A stretch of 64,000 bases of DNA from Sipunculus nudus (GCA_026874595.1 CM049321.1:22747979-22811978), one strand, 5' to 3'; numbered from the stretch's first letter, positions 49,941 through 61,665 are shown. Numbers and translations are program-made. Notes: generated from the sequence alone by a model not told the origin.

Positions 49941-52385
49941 TATAATCAGATAAATAAATATTATAAAATATTAATAAAGTAATTTATTTCTTATTTATAT
50001 TATTGAATATGTATTCAAATATTCTATTTTTTAATGCAATTAATATTATTTTTTCATTATAATTATCATTTGAATTACAATAATTATTTATATTACATTA
50101 TGATATCTTAATATAATGTCATTAATATATTATTTCTGATTTTATTATCAATTTTAATTTTGATAACTAAATATTGCAATAAGAGGCCTAATGATAATTA
50201 TAATGAAAATAATATATTCATAGTATTAAAAAATATCATATTAATAATAAATAATCAGATAAATTAATATTATAAAATATTAATAAAATAATTTAATTTT
50301 TAGTTTATTTATATTTTTATTTTAAATGAATCTTATATTTATTTAACTTAATAAGAACAACTTAAATTGAATATCAGGTTTTAATATATCTCATATTTTC
50401 AGGAAACCCTTAACTAATCTTCAAAATGTCAGTTTTATATCTTGACCGTTTGTTTATACTGTGCAATTTCAAGCAATTTAAACTGATGAATATAACGTGC
50501 ACACAGTCTGAAGACATATTTGCTTACAACGAAAGAACTATTTCGTGTAGCGTAATCCGCGGTCTCTTTGAAGTCACACTGCGTGTGGGCCCGCGTAGTG
50601 ATAAGAAGGAGTGCACTATAGTCATGTCGTCTGCTGGGCGGGACTGTCAGGCGGGGATATTTCGGCATGTGGAACACTAAGTTTCGTTAAGAAGTTCATA
50701 ATTTTATAGTTTCTACGTTCTATAGACTTCGTTTTCACAGAGGATACAATATTACTGGAGTACGCTTTTTCTACAGTGTTTGATAAACGGTTAAGCGCAG
50801 CGAGTTGCGGAATTGTCGTCGGCCAAAATGGCTATGTCAAGGTCTCAAGGACGCTGGTTTGTATTCCGGGATGTTCGGTGTCCGAAGTCGGAGGGCCTGC
50901 AAGACGCAAATAAATTGCTATGGTGAGCCATGGATTACTGACAAACTATACCATATGACCATGAATAATCACGTCATGCTCTTTAAATGAATCTATAATG
51001 TTACATTTTCACACGGTTTATCTATTACTTAGTGTTAGTGTTATTGTTAAAGATTGTCATGTAGATTTTAAAATTTAATATTTTTTTATACAAATAACAA
51101 TGTCATTGTAACTATAAGTATATAGAAGTATATGTAAATACTTTTTCTTGCAGATGTACATATAGGCTGTCATGTTGCCTTTTTTACTCTATTGATCATG
51201 CCTTATCATGTATTATTTACACATTTTTTAAGGTTATTACCTATATTGGGCTGGTTATTATTCAGAATTTGTAACATCATGACCATATTTTAAAAAATTT
51301 ATCCATTAGGGTTTCAGTTTCTTTTCTTTCTTTACCTACAATAATAGAAAGTTTCATATTAAGTTCCCTATAATAAAAAAAATCAATATGCTAATTAAAT
51401 TATTTTATATTATTAATATATTTTGAAAATAGTTTGGTTTAAAGCAGTTCATGCAGAGAATTCTAGTAAATCTGACACCTGATATCATGTGTCTTTGTAT
51501 AGTATGCATGCTATGGTTTGTGTTTTTTTTTTAGATCCACAGACAACAGGGAAAATTTAGTCCACATCGTTTAACAGTATTAAAATGGATTTTTTTAATG
51601 AATAATATTCAAAGTTGATAATATTTTTTTAATGTTAGTTTTTTTTTTAAAGTTCCTATTGTAAGTTAAGTATTTAAAAATATTAAAACAAAGTTTTCTG
51701 CTTTAGATATATGGGAAAACACACATGAAAAAAAACCCTGGAGAGAACTCAACCCAACTTCCTATTCAAGCCCATACATATTGTCATTTTGGAGAACACT
51801 GCAGGGAATGTCCAGGCAAGCAAAATAACAATGGATCTGGATCCTATGTTCTGAACAATTGATGAGTTCAATATAAAATTTACTCCATTAATGCACTCAT
51901 ATGTATTCAAAGGATAGTAGCACAAGTTGGAATAGGTGAAAGTCACACCAGAAACTCAGATTTTACGGACATATATTTCGAATCTTTTTATGGAAGATTT
52001 ATTGATACCAGGAATTATTCTATCTTTCAAGAATCCCTTTTTTGCGAAAGAAGGATTATTTATGTGCTGTTAAGTTTAAAAAGGTCAAAGTGGAGCCTAA
52101 ATTGATGAATGGTGAATTTCTTGTTAAAAGAAAAAAAAAAACAATTTTCAGATGGGATGTGGCACATATATAAAGGACCATAGAAAAGCGTAGAATAATC
52201 CCTTGGTAGATATAGTACTTTCAAGTTTCAGATGTATATTATCCATGTTATTTTGTAATTCTAAATAATGTTTGTAATTAACATTCTGGTGAACCACCAA
52301 TAAAGTATGAAGTCCTTAATATTATGTTCAGAGTGATTTATTTGCTTTGAAAATTTCCCATTCAGTCTAGGGATAATTATATGTT
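49941..52385. other. Element interior: AT-rich, no gene seen
   Basis: 49941-50400 is extremely AT-rich. A GC-richer patch at 50540-50670 (GTGTGGGCCCGCGTAG, GGGCGGGACTGTCAGGCGG) contains an 84-codon frame on the plus strand and an 80-codon frame on the minus strand. Neither has recognisable motifs. The rest is AT-rich. Confidence 0.5.
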
Positions 52386-52560
52386 GAGCTCAGCTGACTA
52401 AAAGTCATCTGAGCTATAGCCATGTCCATTGTCCGTCGTCCGGGCGTCCGTCCGTTAGTAGGGTATTTTTTGTAACCGTTGGACATATGAATCCGAAATG
52501 CGGCATATGGTAAGATGTCCTCCCAAAAAAAACCCTACCATACCGAAAATTGGGTCGCTC
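52386..52560 (+). repeat. Dispersed repeat with AGCTCAGCTGAC / TCTGAGCT stem
   Basis: GAGCTCAGCTGACTAAAAGT then CATCTGAGCTATAGCC can fold on itself, followed by CCGTCGTCCGGGCGTCCGTC. The same block occurs at about 30124-30240 in the Reeler intron (AGCTCAGCTGACTGAAAGAC, GTCTGAGCTATAGC, TCCGTCATCCGTCCGTCTGT), so it is a dispersed family also present outside the transposon. Confidence 0.65.
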
Positions 52561-55500
52561 AACTTCGTTCCTTTTAAATATTTAGGAAAAAATTAAATTT
52601 TCCATTTAAAGCCAGTTCTTAACTTTTAAGATCATCAAAACTTCTGATCTGATATTGATCATATTTGATATAATTATTTCTCTATATATTTGCCATGTAC
52701 ATACCAGAAATTAGTCAGTATTGTGTAATTTCTTGAAGTTGTGAGCCCTTTCTTATTTATAAGGCCTTACATATTTAATAAAAAGTATCTCGAACAAAGA
52801 AATGAACAGTGATGGGAAGGAGAAGGGAAAAATAAAAAATAAATATAATTCAAACATTAAAGATATAAAAACAGCCATTTTTCCATATAAATTTTGCAAA
52901 TGATGACATGAATAGATAGGAACTATATGTTCCCTTTTACAATGAGTTGTGCAAAAAAAGTATTCTCAGTATCTACAGGATATCCTCATTATTTTCTTGA
53001 TGGGCCAGTGAAAAACTTTTAAAAAATCAAGATTTTTTCTTTTTAAACTTTTATCAATTTAAACATTTTTGTAAAACTAATCAGTCCATTAAAACATTTT
53101 TGTAAAACCAATCAATCTATTTTTCTTACTTAAACAACTTGAAAGTTTATAATAACCGGTATAGGACACTTGTTGCAAATTAAACTATTAATTTAGAAGT
53201 ATGTTATATGGTCGGTGGCAATAAAAAGCTTACAACAAGTAAAGGAAAGTTTAGGCAAATAAAAATAGCCATGTAATAGACAATTCGAATTACAAACGCA
53301 CATGTTAGCAATATCAGGGTTCATCAGAGCCACCCAGTCAGAAATCAAGAAAAATAAGCAAACAGTCTTTTTCTTTAAAATATCACTTAAAACATCTTTA
53401 AGATAGGATCTATCTGTTGTCAATCATCGAAAAAAAAACCTCAGGAACACATTTAAAAAAAAACACAATATGTAAAATATGGTGAAACTATACCAGTCGG
53501 GAATTTAATCATATATATCAAATTAATTAAAAGTTTACCCCTTAGAAATGTAAACAAATGCAAGGAAAAATAACAAACTAATATAAACAAATATATCAAA
53601 CGTAGGTATATACTGATGAACATCATTTTAGATTTTTTTTTTTGCATCAAACGATTCGGAGCCCTTAGAATAGCGGTATAACGCGGCATTGGCCACAAAT
53701 AACACAGGTGCCTATCGCAATTTTTAGCATTTTCATTGTGTGTATATTTGATTAAAGAGTTTATTTGCATAAGACGACCTACCGGGCTTCCATGCGATTA
53801 GCTGCGATCGCCCAGCAGCCCTAGAAAGAGAGCCAATCAGAGATTCATAGTACACTACGCGCATGCGAGTGTAGTTTCATTCATGTGGTTTCATAGCGGA
53901 AAATAGTCCGTGCATGTGCAACAATTCCAGTGTTCACAAATGCGATGCTGCAAGCATAGGTATATGGCGATCGGATATCCAAATTAGCTTATTTCATTCT
54001 GAATTTTCAAAATCAAAACCTCATAGTCACATGTTCGCAGCCATTTTAACAAAGAGATTAAATAGGTCGGCTTTTTCCGCCTTCGGCCTTAGGATTGCCT
54101 GTAGACGATTTATCCACGCGATGTCAAGAATGTCGCTATAGTCCGTGAACCTCCGTGGAGGTTGATTCCGAAACTGATCTCGGCAGGACCATATAAAAGC
54201 CGGACATTTTTGGACACCTCGTGGAGAATTTTACAAACCTCGCTGATATTATTTTGAATGTTTTCAAAAGTAAGCGGTCCATCATTACAAGTAGAATAAC
54301 TGGCTATTATCAAATAAATTTAATTTGCATAATACGTAATAAATATGTGGGGGGGGGGGGGGGGGAGCTGCGTCAAAATATACACGATTGGAAATAGCCC
54401 TATACCTCCCGTGCTCTAGATCGGACACTGTTTTGTACGCCAATCCAGAAGCAAACCGCGCTCAATCAAGCTTAACTAACATGATCGTTCCAACTTGGTT
54501 AACATTGTTCTGCCACGCAGCCGTACGAAGGGTTTGCAAGAAAGACTTAAGTGTGTAATGGCAAAATTAAGCTAGTTATTGAAATATTTTTAGAGGCTCT
54601 TATGGTATCAATTGCATTGTCATGCAGCCCACTTTGGTCACTGGAGGGCATTCAATGCATCTCTCTGCTTACCTGATTCGTAATGGGTCACTTGGGACAT
54701 CCCCTGCTGTAACAAGTGTACATTAATTTTCATATCAACCCCCCCCCCCCCGGCACCAAATGTAATGTGAAACCTATCGTTCGAATTCTTCCTTAATTGA
54801 CACAGAAATTAAATTGAAATGTAAAGTTCACTTGGTTATCTAGACATAATGAAATACTCTAAATAAATTAATTCCCTTTTCAATCATTTTGACAAATTAA
54901 AATAAAATTAAACCCAACAGGATACGTAATATGATAATATATGAGCCAAATTATGGATTAATGAAGGTGCAATTTAAAATTGTAAATTCTGAATCAAGTT
55001 AAATTTTCAGATATTTATTGTTTTGCAAATTTATAAAATATATATATATTTATTGGTAAAAAAATAATACATGTGAATGTATAATGTGTTGTTTTTGGAC
55101 AAAATTTGGGATAAATGAAGATGCTATTAAGAATTGTAAATCAACTTATATATTCAGATATATATATATGATAAATTGCAAATGTATAATATTTATAAAC
55201 TTGAAAAAAAAAAGATTGATGTGATGAAAAGAATGAGGATCTTATGCAAATATTTTTTCAATATTTTCCTGCCTAAGCATAAGATAAAATAAAGTGATTG
55301 GCTTTGTTTTTCCACTTGTCTGTCTTTTTTAAAATTTGTTACAATTATGAAAAAACATTTCCTCCCGTAAGTATTGTTGCCTTAAATTTCACCTCTCACC
55401 AGTAACACCCCCTTCCTCTTGCCATTGAGCACCTGCACCTGTGGACTGGCCCATTAGTTTAATAGCAAATATATAAGGATTAATGAATGAGAAAAAAAAT

Positions 55501-55633
55501 CAGTGTAATAAAAAAAGGATATAATCGAAACATATTATGTTCTTGCCTCAGCAGTATGTGACATAAAGGGACCAGTGCCATCTGTCCATCTTCTTTGTTT
55601 AATCAACTATTTTCCTATAAGCATTGTTTAATA

Positions 55634-55640
<7 letters not shown>
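52561..55640. other. Element interior: no gene established, one promoter-like patch
   Basis: 53780-53920 is GC-richer and holds GAGCCAATCAGAG (CCAAT box) and ACGCGCATGCGAG (NRF-1-like). A 67-codon minus frame at 54110-54313 lies to its right but has no family motif. At 54151-54166 AACCTCCGTGGAGGTT is a perfect palindrome. A poly-G run lies at 54349-54365. The remainder is AT-rich. Confidence 0.45.
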
Positions 55641-55687
<47 letters not shown>

Positions 55688-55703
55688 CTCCTCCTCCTCC
55701 TCC
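55641..55703. repeat. (TC)n-(TCC)n microsatellite
   Basis: About 22 TC units run into about six TCC units. Confidence 0.9.
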
Positions 55704-55867
55704 CTCTATCCAAACTTATCTTAAGCACATAATAATTTTTTTTTTCATGATTGCATTATTAACGATAAGAGGCCAAAATATTAATGTTTTACACAGTGAG
55801 TACAATATACATGTATACTTATCAGATTTAGCTTATGTTCATTTGAAAATAAAATTTTTAATTTTTA

Positions 55868-57030
55868 GCCAACCTGCGAGCTTATGCGATGATGCGCCGT
55901 CGTGCGTAAGTGCGTCTTGTCGTGCGTCGTCTGTACGTTAACCATAGCTATCTCAAAAATGGCAGGAGCTAGCATAATTTTTTTTGCAAATAATCAGTCA
56001 CCTGAAAAACTCTATCGGATTTTGTTTAATTTTTTTTCTAACTGTATTTTCTTAGATTTTATAGGGAAAACGCTAAAAAAGATTTAAAAATCTTCTTCTC
56101 CGAAACTGTCCAAGCAAATTGTCCAATATTTAATAGAAATTATCCCTGGAACTATCTCTTTCAAGTTTGTTCGAATGGTTCCAGTTCGGAGATTTTTGGC
56201 CGAGTTACAGGAGGTTAAACTTAGTCATCTGTTCAAAAACGCACACTAAAATGAAAATGATCTCAGTAACTTCTGGAGCTAGCATCACCAAATTTTATGC
56301 AAATGTTTTATCACATAAGTCATATCTTAAATTGAGGTGTTGGTAGCGCCACTAACATTGACCTTTTTTACAAGCAAAAATGTAATTTTAGACTCTCCTA
56401 ACCTATACAGTTTTATGATGAAACTGTTAAGCTGATTGGTTTAAACTTAACAAGAATTATTCAAAGGTAGGGTTCTGTCAGTTTTATAAGAATAGATTGG
56501 GTAAATGCAGCTTTTGCCAGTGTAGCCAATTGGAAAAGGCTTTCAGTGTTTGAAAACAGATTTGACATGCCAAGTTTCAACATGCCAAGTCAGGAGGTCA
56601 CTCAGTTCAACCAGGTTAGGTCCAGACATCACCATGGCAACTGACCTGGCTCTGTTTGGTGTCTAGAAAATCTACACCTCTAGACACATCGTCTAGACGC
56701 AGAATGCCCAGATTAGAACTAGTGGAACTATATCTTTCAACTCTTTGAAAAAAACTTGGTTTGCATTTATAGCAAATCTGTGAGCTTATGCGATGGTGTG
56801 CCGTCGTCCGTCGTGCGTCATATCTATCTCAAAAAGGGCAGGAGCTAGCATCACCATTTTTTTTTTTTTTTTTGCAAAAAAATTAGTCATCTAAAAAATT
56901 CTATCGGGATTTGCTTATTTCTTGGCTAAACATTTAAAAATGTTCTTGTCCGAAACCATGCTGCCAAATTGCGCGTTCATCCGTCCCAATAATCATCCCT
57001 GGCAAAAGAAAAGAAAAGATAACATATCCG
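55868..57030 (+). repeat. Two diverged copies of a GAGCTTATGCGATG repeat
   Basis: GCGAGCTTATGCGATGATGC, GCCGTCGTGCG, CTATCTCAAAAATGGCAGGA and GCTAGCAT at 55874-55975 recur as GTGAGCTTATGCGATGGTGT, GCCGTCGTCCG, CTATCTCAAAAAGGGCAGGA and GCTAGCATCACC at 56779-56852. A shared downstream part includes CCTGAAAAACTCTATCGG / CTAAAAAATTCTATCGG. No ORF. Confidence 0.65.
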
Positions 57031-57944
57031 AAATATCCTGACTGATACATCTTAGTTTTATAATGTCTTAGGCCGAAAAATGCAGGTCTGAAACGTCCAT
57101 TTTGATGAAATCATAATGACGAAGGTAGATATGCAGGACATAAGAGGAACAATATTAAATTTAAAAAAAATAAACCTCCATTCATACTCCCAAACTTTGT
57201 ACAGGTTCGCATTAGGCCTGTATGCCTTGTTTTGGGAGCATTTTATTTTTAGCTAATAAATAAAATGTGTATCACATTATTCCTTGTTTTATAAGTGACA
57301 GATTCCATGATTATTTTATGCACATATCACTGTCACATAGCTGAAATAAGGATACTTCTAGAATTATTTGATCATGAGGGACACCTCCACGTTTGATATA
57401 TTCCATAAAAGTACACATTATTAGTATGACAAATATATAGTTAATATGTAATTATCACCAGTGAGCAGGGCTATTTCCTCTGAGCTTTTCAAATGTGTGT
57501 GTGTATATATATAAGTTGTAGGAAATGGTTTTAAAATCATAATCGATGATTAAAAAATAAAAACGGCTGATGATCGATAATTTAATCGATTATTTTATGT
57601 ACTTTCTATATTACCGTGTAATCTACTGTATACTAGTACCATAAATATTGACCCTAGTAAATAGTCTGACTTTTACATCACTATTCATAATGAAACAATC
57701 CATTCACCCGTAGCCAAGTCGAACTTGCCGACGGACGATTGTTGGCTGCCGCAAGGTTCTTTTGTGATGCTGTTCGCTATACATTGTTATTTTGTGTTCG
57801 CATATCTCTGACAGGATTCTTTGCATATGCATGCATAATCATATTACCCGATTATGCAAAATGCAATCGATTAATTAATTTTGGAAAAAAAGACCAGTCA
57901 TCAATCGACTAATCGGAACACCACTGTATTACACAGTGAAAATA
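57031..57944. other. Element interior: no gene seen
   Basis: AT-rich. Near 57536-57600 the words AATCGATGATT, GATCGATAATTTAATCGATT and similar ATCGAT palindromes cluster, and they recur near 57860-57915. This is probably another small repeat. Confidence 0.4.
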
Positions 57945-58200
57945 GAAAAGTGGTAAAACGGTAAGCGTTCCCTGCTGGCACCTGGTGAACCGGGTTCAAT
58001 CCCGAGTGTCTATGAGAGCGAGTTTTAGTGGCCTGTCCAGGCCCCCCTGTTTCCTCCCCCTAACAGATTACCGCACGCCACCATCCTTGCCATAAAGAAT
58101 GCCTTGTGTTAGTTTTTGTGACCAGTTGTACCATTCATGTAAGATAAAGTGGCAAGTTTTTACATATTATTCTGGAACGAATAAATCATGCTCATGCTTT
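57945..58200 (+). mobile_element. tRNA-derived SINE inside the transposon
   Basis: A-box-like AAGTGGTAAAACGGTAAGCG, B box GGTTCAATCCC, then TATGAGAGCGAGTTTTAGTG and GCCTGTCCAGGCCC, and an AT-rich tail with GAACGAATAAATCATGC. The body matches the SINE at 26195-26400. It shows that the element has itself been a target for insertions. Confidence 0.6.
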
Positions 58201-58369
58201 CAAGAACAAAGAAAAATTGTCCAAAACACATATTGTATAATCTAGGGCTTGTTAAAATTCACTTTATTTTTAAAAAATCAATTTAAATAATCCTTTATTG
58301 ATTTTATCCAACTTTATTTATATCAACTCCGTTGGCATGCAGTGATAAACACTCCAAGGACCCTTGTGT

Positions 58370-59960
58370 CTGCTCCTGTTTAGCCCATTAGTAGCAATTC
58401 TTGGGCCCCATATACAGACCCCGCCTGTTACCCTCCATGGGCCCACATGTGTACACATGTTGGCCCATACGCTCTTTACACAGCGCTTTACCTATAGGGC
58501 TACTTCCTATATCGTAAGGCGCTGTTTGTTATGACCTCGTATCCTGAATTGCAACACCAGAGGGGAGCACTGTATTTTTGTCCAATCAGATAAGACCTTG
58601 TGCTGGAAGACAAAGCCAAGCGAGGAATACACGGAGCCAATCATATTAATTTCTTTTTGTGTGACAGCTCATTCCCCAGCGTAACCGTCTGAACAGGCCA
58701 CAGGCTCAGAGAGAATTGCCGCTGACGTGGTTTGCTTAGGGCCTTGGGCACATAGGATGCTCGGCCGGTGAGCTGTAATTCAAACGAAACGTAACAACAA
58801 AGGCTGCGTGCACACCTCGCTGGCTGGTTTCAGTTCTGCAGACAACAGATACCTGGCTACGCTAACACAGTCATAATCGAATCGGTCGATGATGCGAGAA
58901 TGCAGAGGGAGCAATTTAAATTCAACCGGAAACTCGGGCAATGGGCGGAGCCAGGATGCCTGTCGAGTGTTTGTTTATTGGCATCTGATTGGCTGCTTGT
59001 AACATCGTACGCACGTTTATTTAAGTGGACAACAAACCGCCATCTGGTGTCTAAATATATCATAAACGGTCAAAGCTGGCAGCGTGAAAATCAGTTGCTT
59101 CTTTAGAAGCGCAAGATTTCCGCTGCCTCGGGAGCGTAGTTGGCCCAACGTCCTAGCCAACATTGGACCCGGGAGCAAAAAGTCACGGGTGCCCACGGGG
59201 TTAGCCCATATGGGGCCCATGGACATGTACCACAAGGGTCCCTTGTTTGCGTGTAGTGACAAACCATCCAAGGACCCATGTGTTTTTCCCTGTTTAGCCC
59301 ATTGTTAGCCATTCGTGGGCCCCATATACAGACCCCGCCTGGTACCCTCCATGGCCCCACATGTGTACCCATGTTGGCCCCACGTCCTAGCCAACATTGG
59401 ACCCGGGAGCAAAAAGTCATGGGTGCCCACGGGGTTAGCCCATATGGGGCCCATTGACATGTACCACAAGGGTCCCTTGTTTGCATGTAGTGACAAACCC
59501 TCCAAGGACCCATGTGTCTGCCCCTGTTTAGCCCATTGGTAGCCATTCGTGGGCCCCATATACAGACCCCGCCTGGTACCCTCCATGGGCCCACATGTGT
59601 ACCCATTTTGGCCCCACGTCCTAGCCAACATTGGACCCGGGAGCAAAAAGTCACGGGTGCCCACGGGGTTAGCCCATATGGGGCCCATGGACATGTACCA
59701 CAAGGGTCCCTTTTTTGCATGTAGTGACAAACCCTCCAAGGACCCTTGTGTCTGCCCCTGTTTAGCCCATTGGTAGCCATTCGTAGGCCCCATATACAGG
59801 CCCCACCTGGTACCCTCCATGGGCCCACATGTATACCCATGTTGGCCCCACGTCCTAGCCAACATTGGACCCGGGAGCAAAAAGTCACGGGTGCCCACTG
59901 GGTTAGCCCATATGGGACCCATGGGTTTCTACATATTGGCCCCACATGGGTCCCTTGTTT
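58370..59960 (-). repeat. 234-bp tandem array at the right end of the transposon
   Basis: Clear units are marked by GGACCCGGGAGCAAAAAGTC at 59166, 59400, 59634 and 59868, exactly 234 bp apart. Diverged partial material (TTTAGCCCATTAGTAGC, CCATGGGCCCACATGTGTAC) starts at about 58379 and is interrupted at 58500-59100 by a GC-richer stretch with three CCAAT boxes (58590, 58638, 58987). As 234 is 78 codons, several frames stay open on both strands, including a 298-codon frame at 59103-59999 (minus). I regard these as repeat artefacts. Confidence 0.88.
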
Positions 59961-59974
59961 GCATGCTATCTGGG
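59941..59974 (-). repeat. Terminal inverted repeat, right
   Basis: CCCACATGGGTCCCTTGTTT then GCATGCTATCTGGG, the inverted partner of 46137-46170. It is followed by TA and then palindrome-arm sequence. Confidence 0.88.
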
Positions 59975-60877
59975 TAAGATTTAAGGTCTGAGTAATCATA
60001 CTATTGGGTTCAGTTTAGAAACTACTGTAGTCCACAAGGACATTAAAATTATTCATGAGTAGCTGACTGGTGCTGACACCTACCTATAGTGATGAGAAGT
60101 TCTTTGGTAATGCTGAGCCTCCCATATCCTGGACCAACTATTTAGATTCCGTCAGGATCTCTTGGAGTTTAACAAGGGTTGAGGGCTCTACCCAGTGTGA
60201 AAGAATGAAAAGAAATCTTTGTAACACATGTACAATGCTAAAATTGGGTGGTACGTGATCCAGGGATCAGAACACTGGAATACATTCTGCGAATGGAATA
60301 AATATCTCTAGCTAAGGAAAGTTGACCCAGAAAGATGAATATGTTTGATTTAAATATTTAATGGGCTGGATTTAATTCAGAGTACATGTACTTCTCTGAC
60401 CATAATATGCAGGGCCTGGTTTTAATGTTAAAAAATCCTTGTCCATTAACTTTTTAAACAATCCCATATTTTCTGTTTCATTTCGTACAGGAAATCCCCC
60501 CCCCCCCAGATGTGTAATGTTTAACACATGTACAATGCTAAAATTGGTTGGTACATGAACCAGGGATCAGAACACTGGAATACATTCTGCGAAAGGAATA
60601 AATATCTCGAGATAAGGAAAGTTGACCCAGTAAGATGCAAATGTTTGATTTTAATATTTAATGGACTTATTAAATTTGGAAATCCCCCCCCCCCCCCCCC
60701 CCCGAGAAATGATGGGGTCATTCCCACTCACTCCTGACCCATACATGCACACATCATTTTTTCTGTGTTCAGTACTTTTCATAATACAGAAAGGCCTGGC
60801 TTATGGTCACATAATATCAATCTGTAAAAGAAATGGTGTATGTATACCTATTGTTATCTTCAGTGAATATTTCATTA

Positions 60878-61038
60878 CTATCGCTGATTAGGATCACCGG
60901 GTGTTGTACTCCTGTCCACATCACCAGTCTGTCCTCTCTGTACTAAGGCCTGGTTTCCTAACAGTGCTTCCAGCATCTGACTCCTATGCTGCAAGGACTG
61001 CACCTCCCTTGCTTGATGATTTACAGTCTGACCACCCT
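60878..61038 (-). CDS. Candidate terminal exon, unidentified (right arm copy)
   Basis: Same 161 nt, acceptor and stop as 39062-39222 on the other strand. See that entry for the peptide. Retention in both arms only reflects the recent duplication. Confidence 0.25.
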
Positions 61039-61137
61039 CTGAAATAATTATATAGACACGCAATATTATGTACATTACACACAGGACAGACAACGCTCTG
61101 ACCAAAAGAGTATGATTACTGTCTGAAGCGATTATCT

Positions 61138-61138
<1 letters not shown>

Positions 61139-61198
<60 letters not shown>

Positions 61199-61200
61199 AT
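61139..61200. repeat. (AT)n microsatellite, right-arm allele
   Basis: About 23 AT units then GTGTGTGTGT. Longer and purer than its left-arm counterpart at 38918-38960. Confidence 0.9.
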
Positions 61201-61665
61201 ACATAAATACATATATACATATTATTTTACTATGCGTGACAATGCATATATATGTATATATGTAAACATGTGTATGGTTCATGTGTGTACTTTAAAAAGG
61301 AGAGGAACCTTTAAGTGCATTGAATAAACTCTTGAACGTACGTAAAAAGTGCTATGTTTGATTCTATGGAATAACTGGCGTCTCCCCCCCCCCTTAGAAC
61401 ATACTTCGAGCGCGCCTCTTTACCGCTTTACTTGAACCCTGGTTAAAATTTACTGCTAATTCAATTAATGTAGCGATTTTTTTTTTCAAAAAGAGTCTGC
61501 CTATATCTGATATATAGCGGGGACATTAAAAACTGATATTGGTCTTTCTTCTCATGACTACAGTCATAGACAAACTACTGGTTTAAGGTTCTGCTTGATC
61601 CACGTAACACAGCCCCTTTAGCTCTCTTGGTGGAACAGCTTCACGCTGCTCTAAATACGGAACAG

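Larger units (their letters stand above)
46137..59974. mobile_element. 13.8-kb nonautonomous-looking DNA transposon, TA target site
   Basis: The left end starts CCCTGATAGCACGTATACGA and continues GGGGCCCACGTGGG. The right end, read inward, starts CCCAGATAGCATGCAAACAA and continues GGGACCCATGTGGG. The two match at 27 of 34 positions. A TA duplication flanks the 13,838-bp insert, and the opposite arm of the palindrome retains the unoccupied site. The left ~3.8 kb is a ~800-bp direct repeat array and the right ~1.6 kb a 234-bp array. The middle is AT-rich with a SINE and other repeats. No transposase or other long protein was recognised, so it is presumably moved in trans or has lost its gene. 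TA targets are used by Tc1/mariner-type and some other DDE transposases; the superfamily is not assigned. Alternative: several nested elements whose outermost pair of ends is what is seen. Confidence 0.88.

Noticed and set aside
54110-54313. 67-codon minus frame next to a promoter-like patch
   Set aside because: Plausible composition, but no start, splice or family evidence. It is mentioned only within the interior description.
46137-59974. Reading the 13.8-kb insert as a Helitron or as a piggyBac element
   Set aside because: A TA duplication and clear terminal inverted repeats exclude a Helitron. The CCC start recalls piggyBac, but the target is TA, not TTAA.
59103-59999. 298-codon minus-strand open frame, the longest in the window
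   Set aside because: It is a translation of a 234-bp tandem repeat divisible by three. Other frames on both strands are also open, and there is no known domain.
60878-61282. 134-codon minus frame beginning with Tyr-Ile repeats
   Set aside because: The first part is an AT microsatellite read as Tyr-Ile. Only the segment after the splice acceptor (60878-61038) is kept, as a weak candidate exon.
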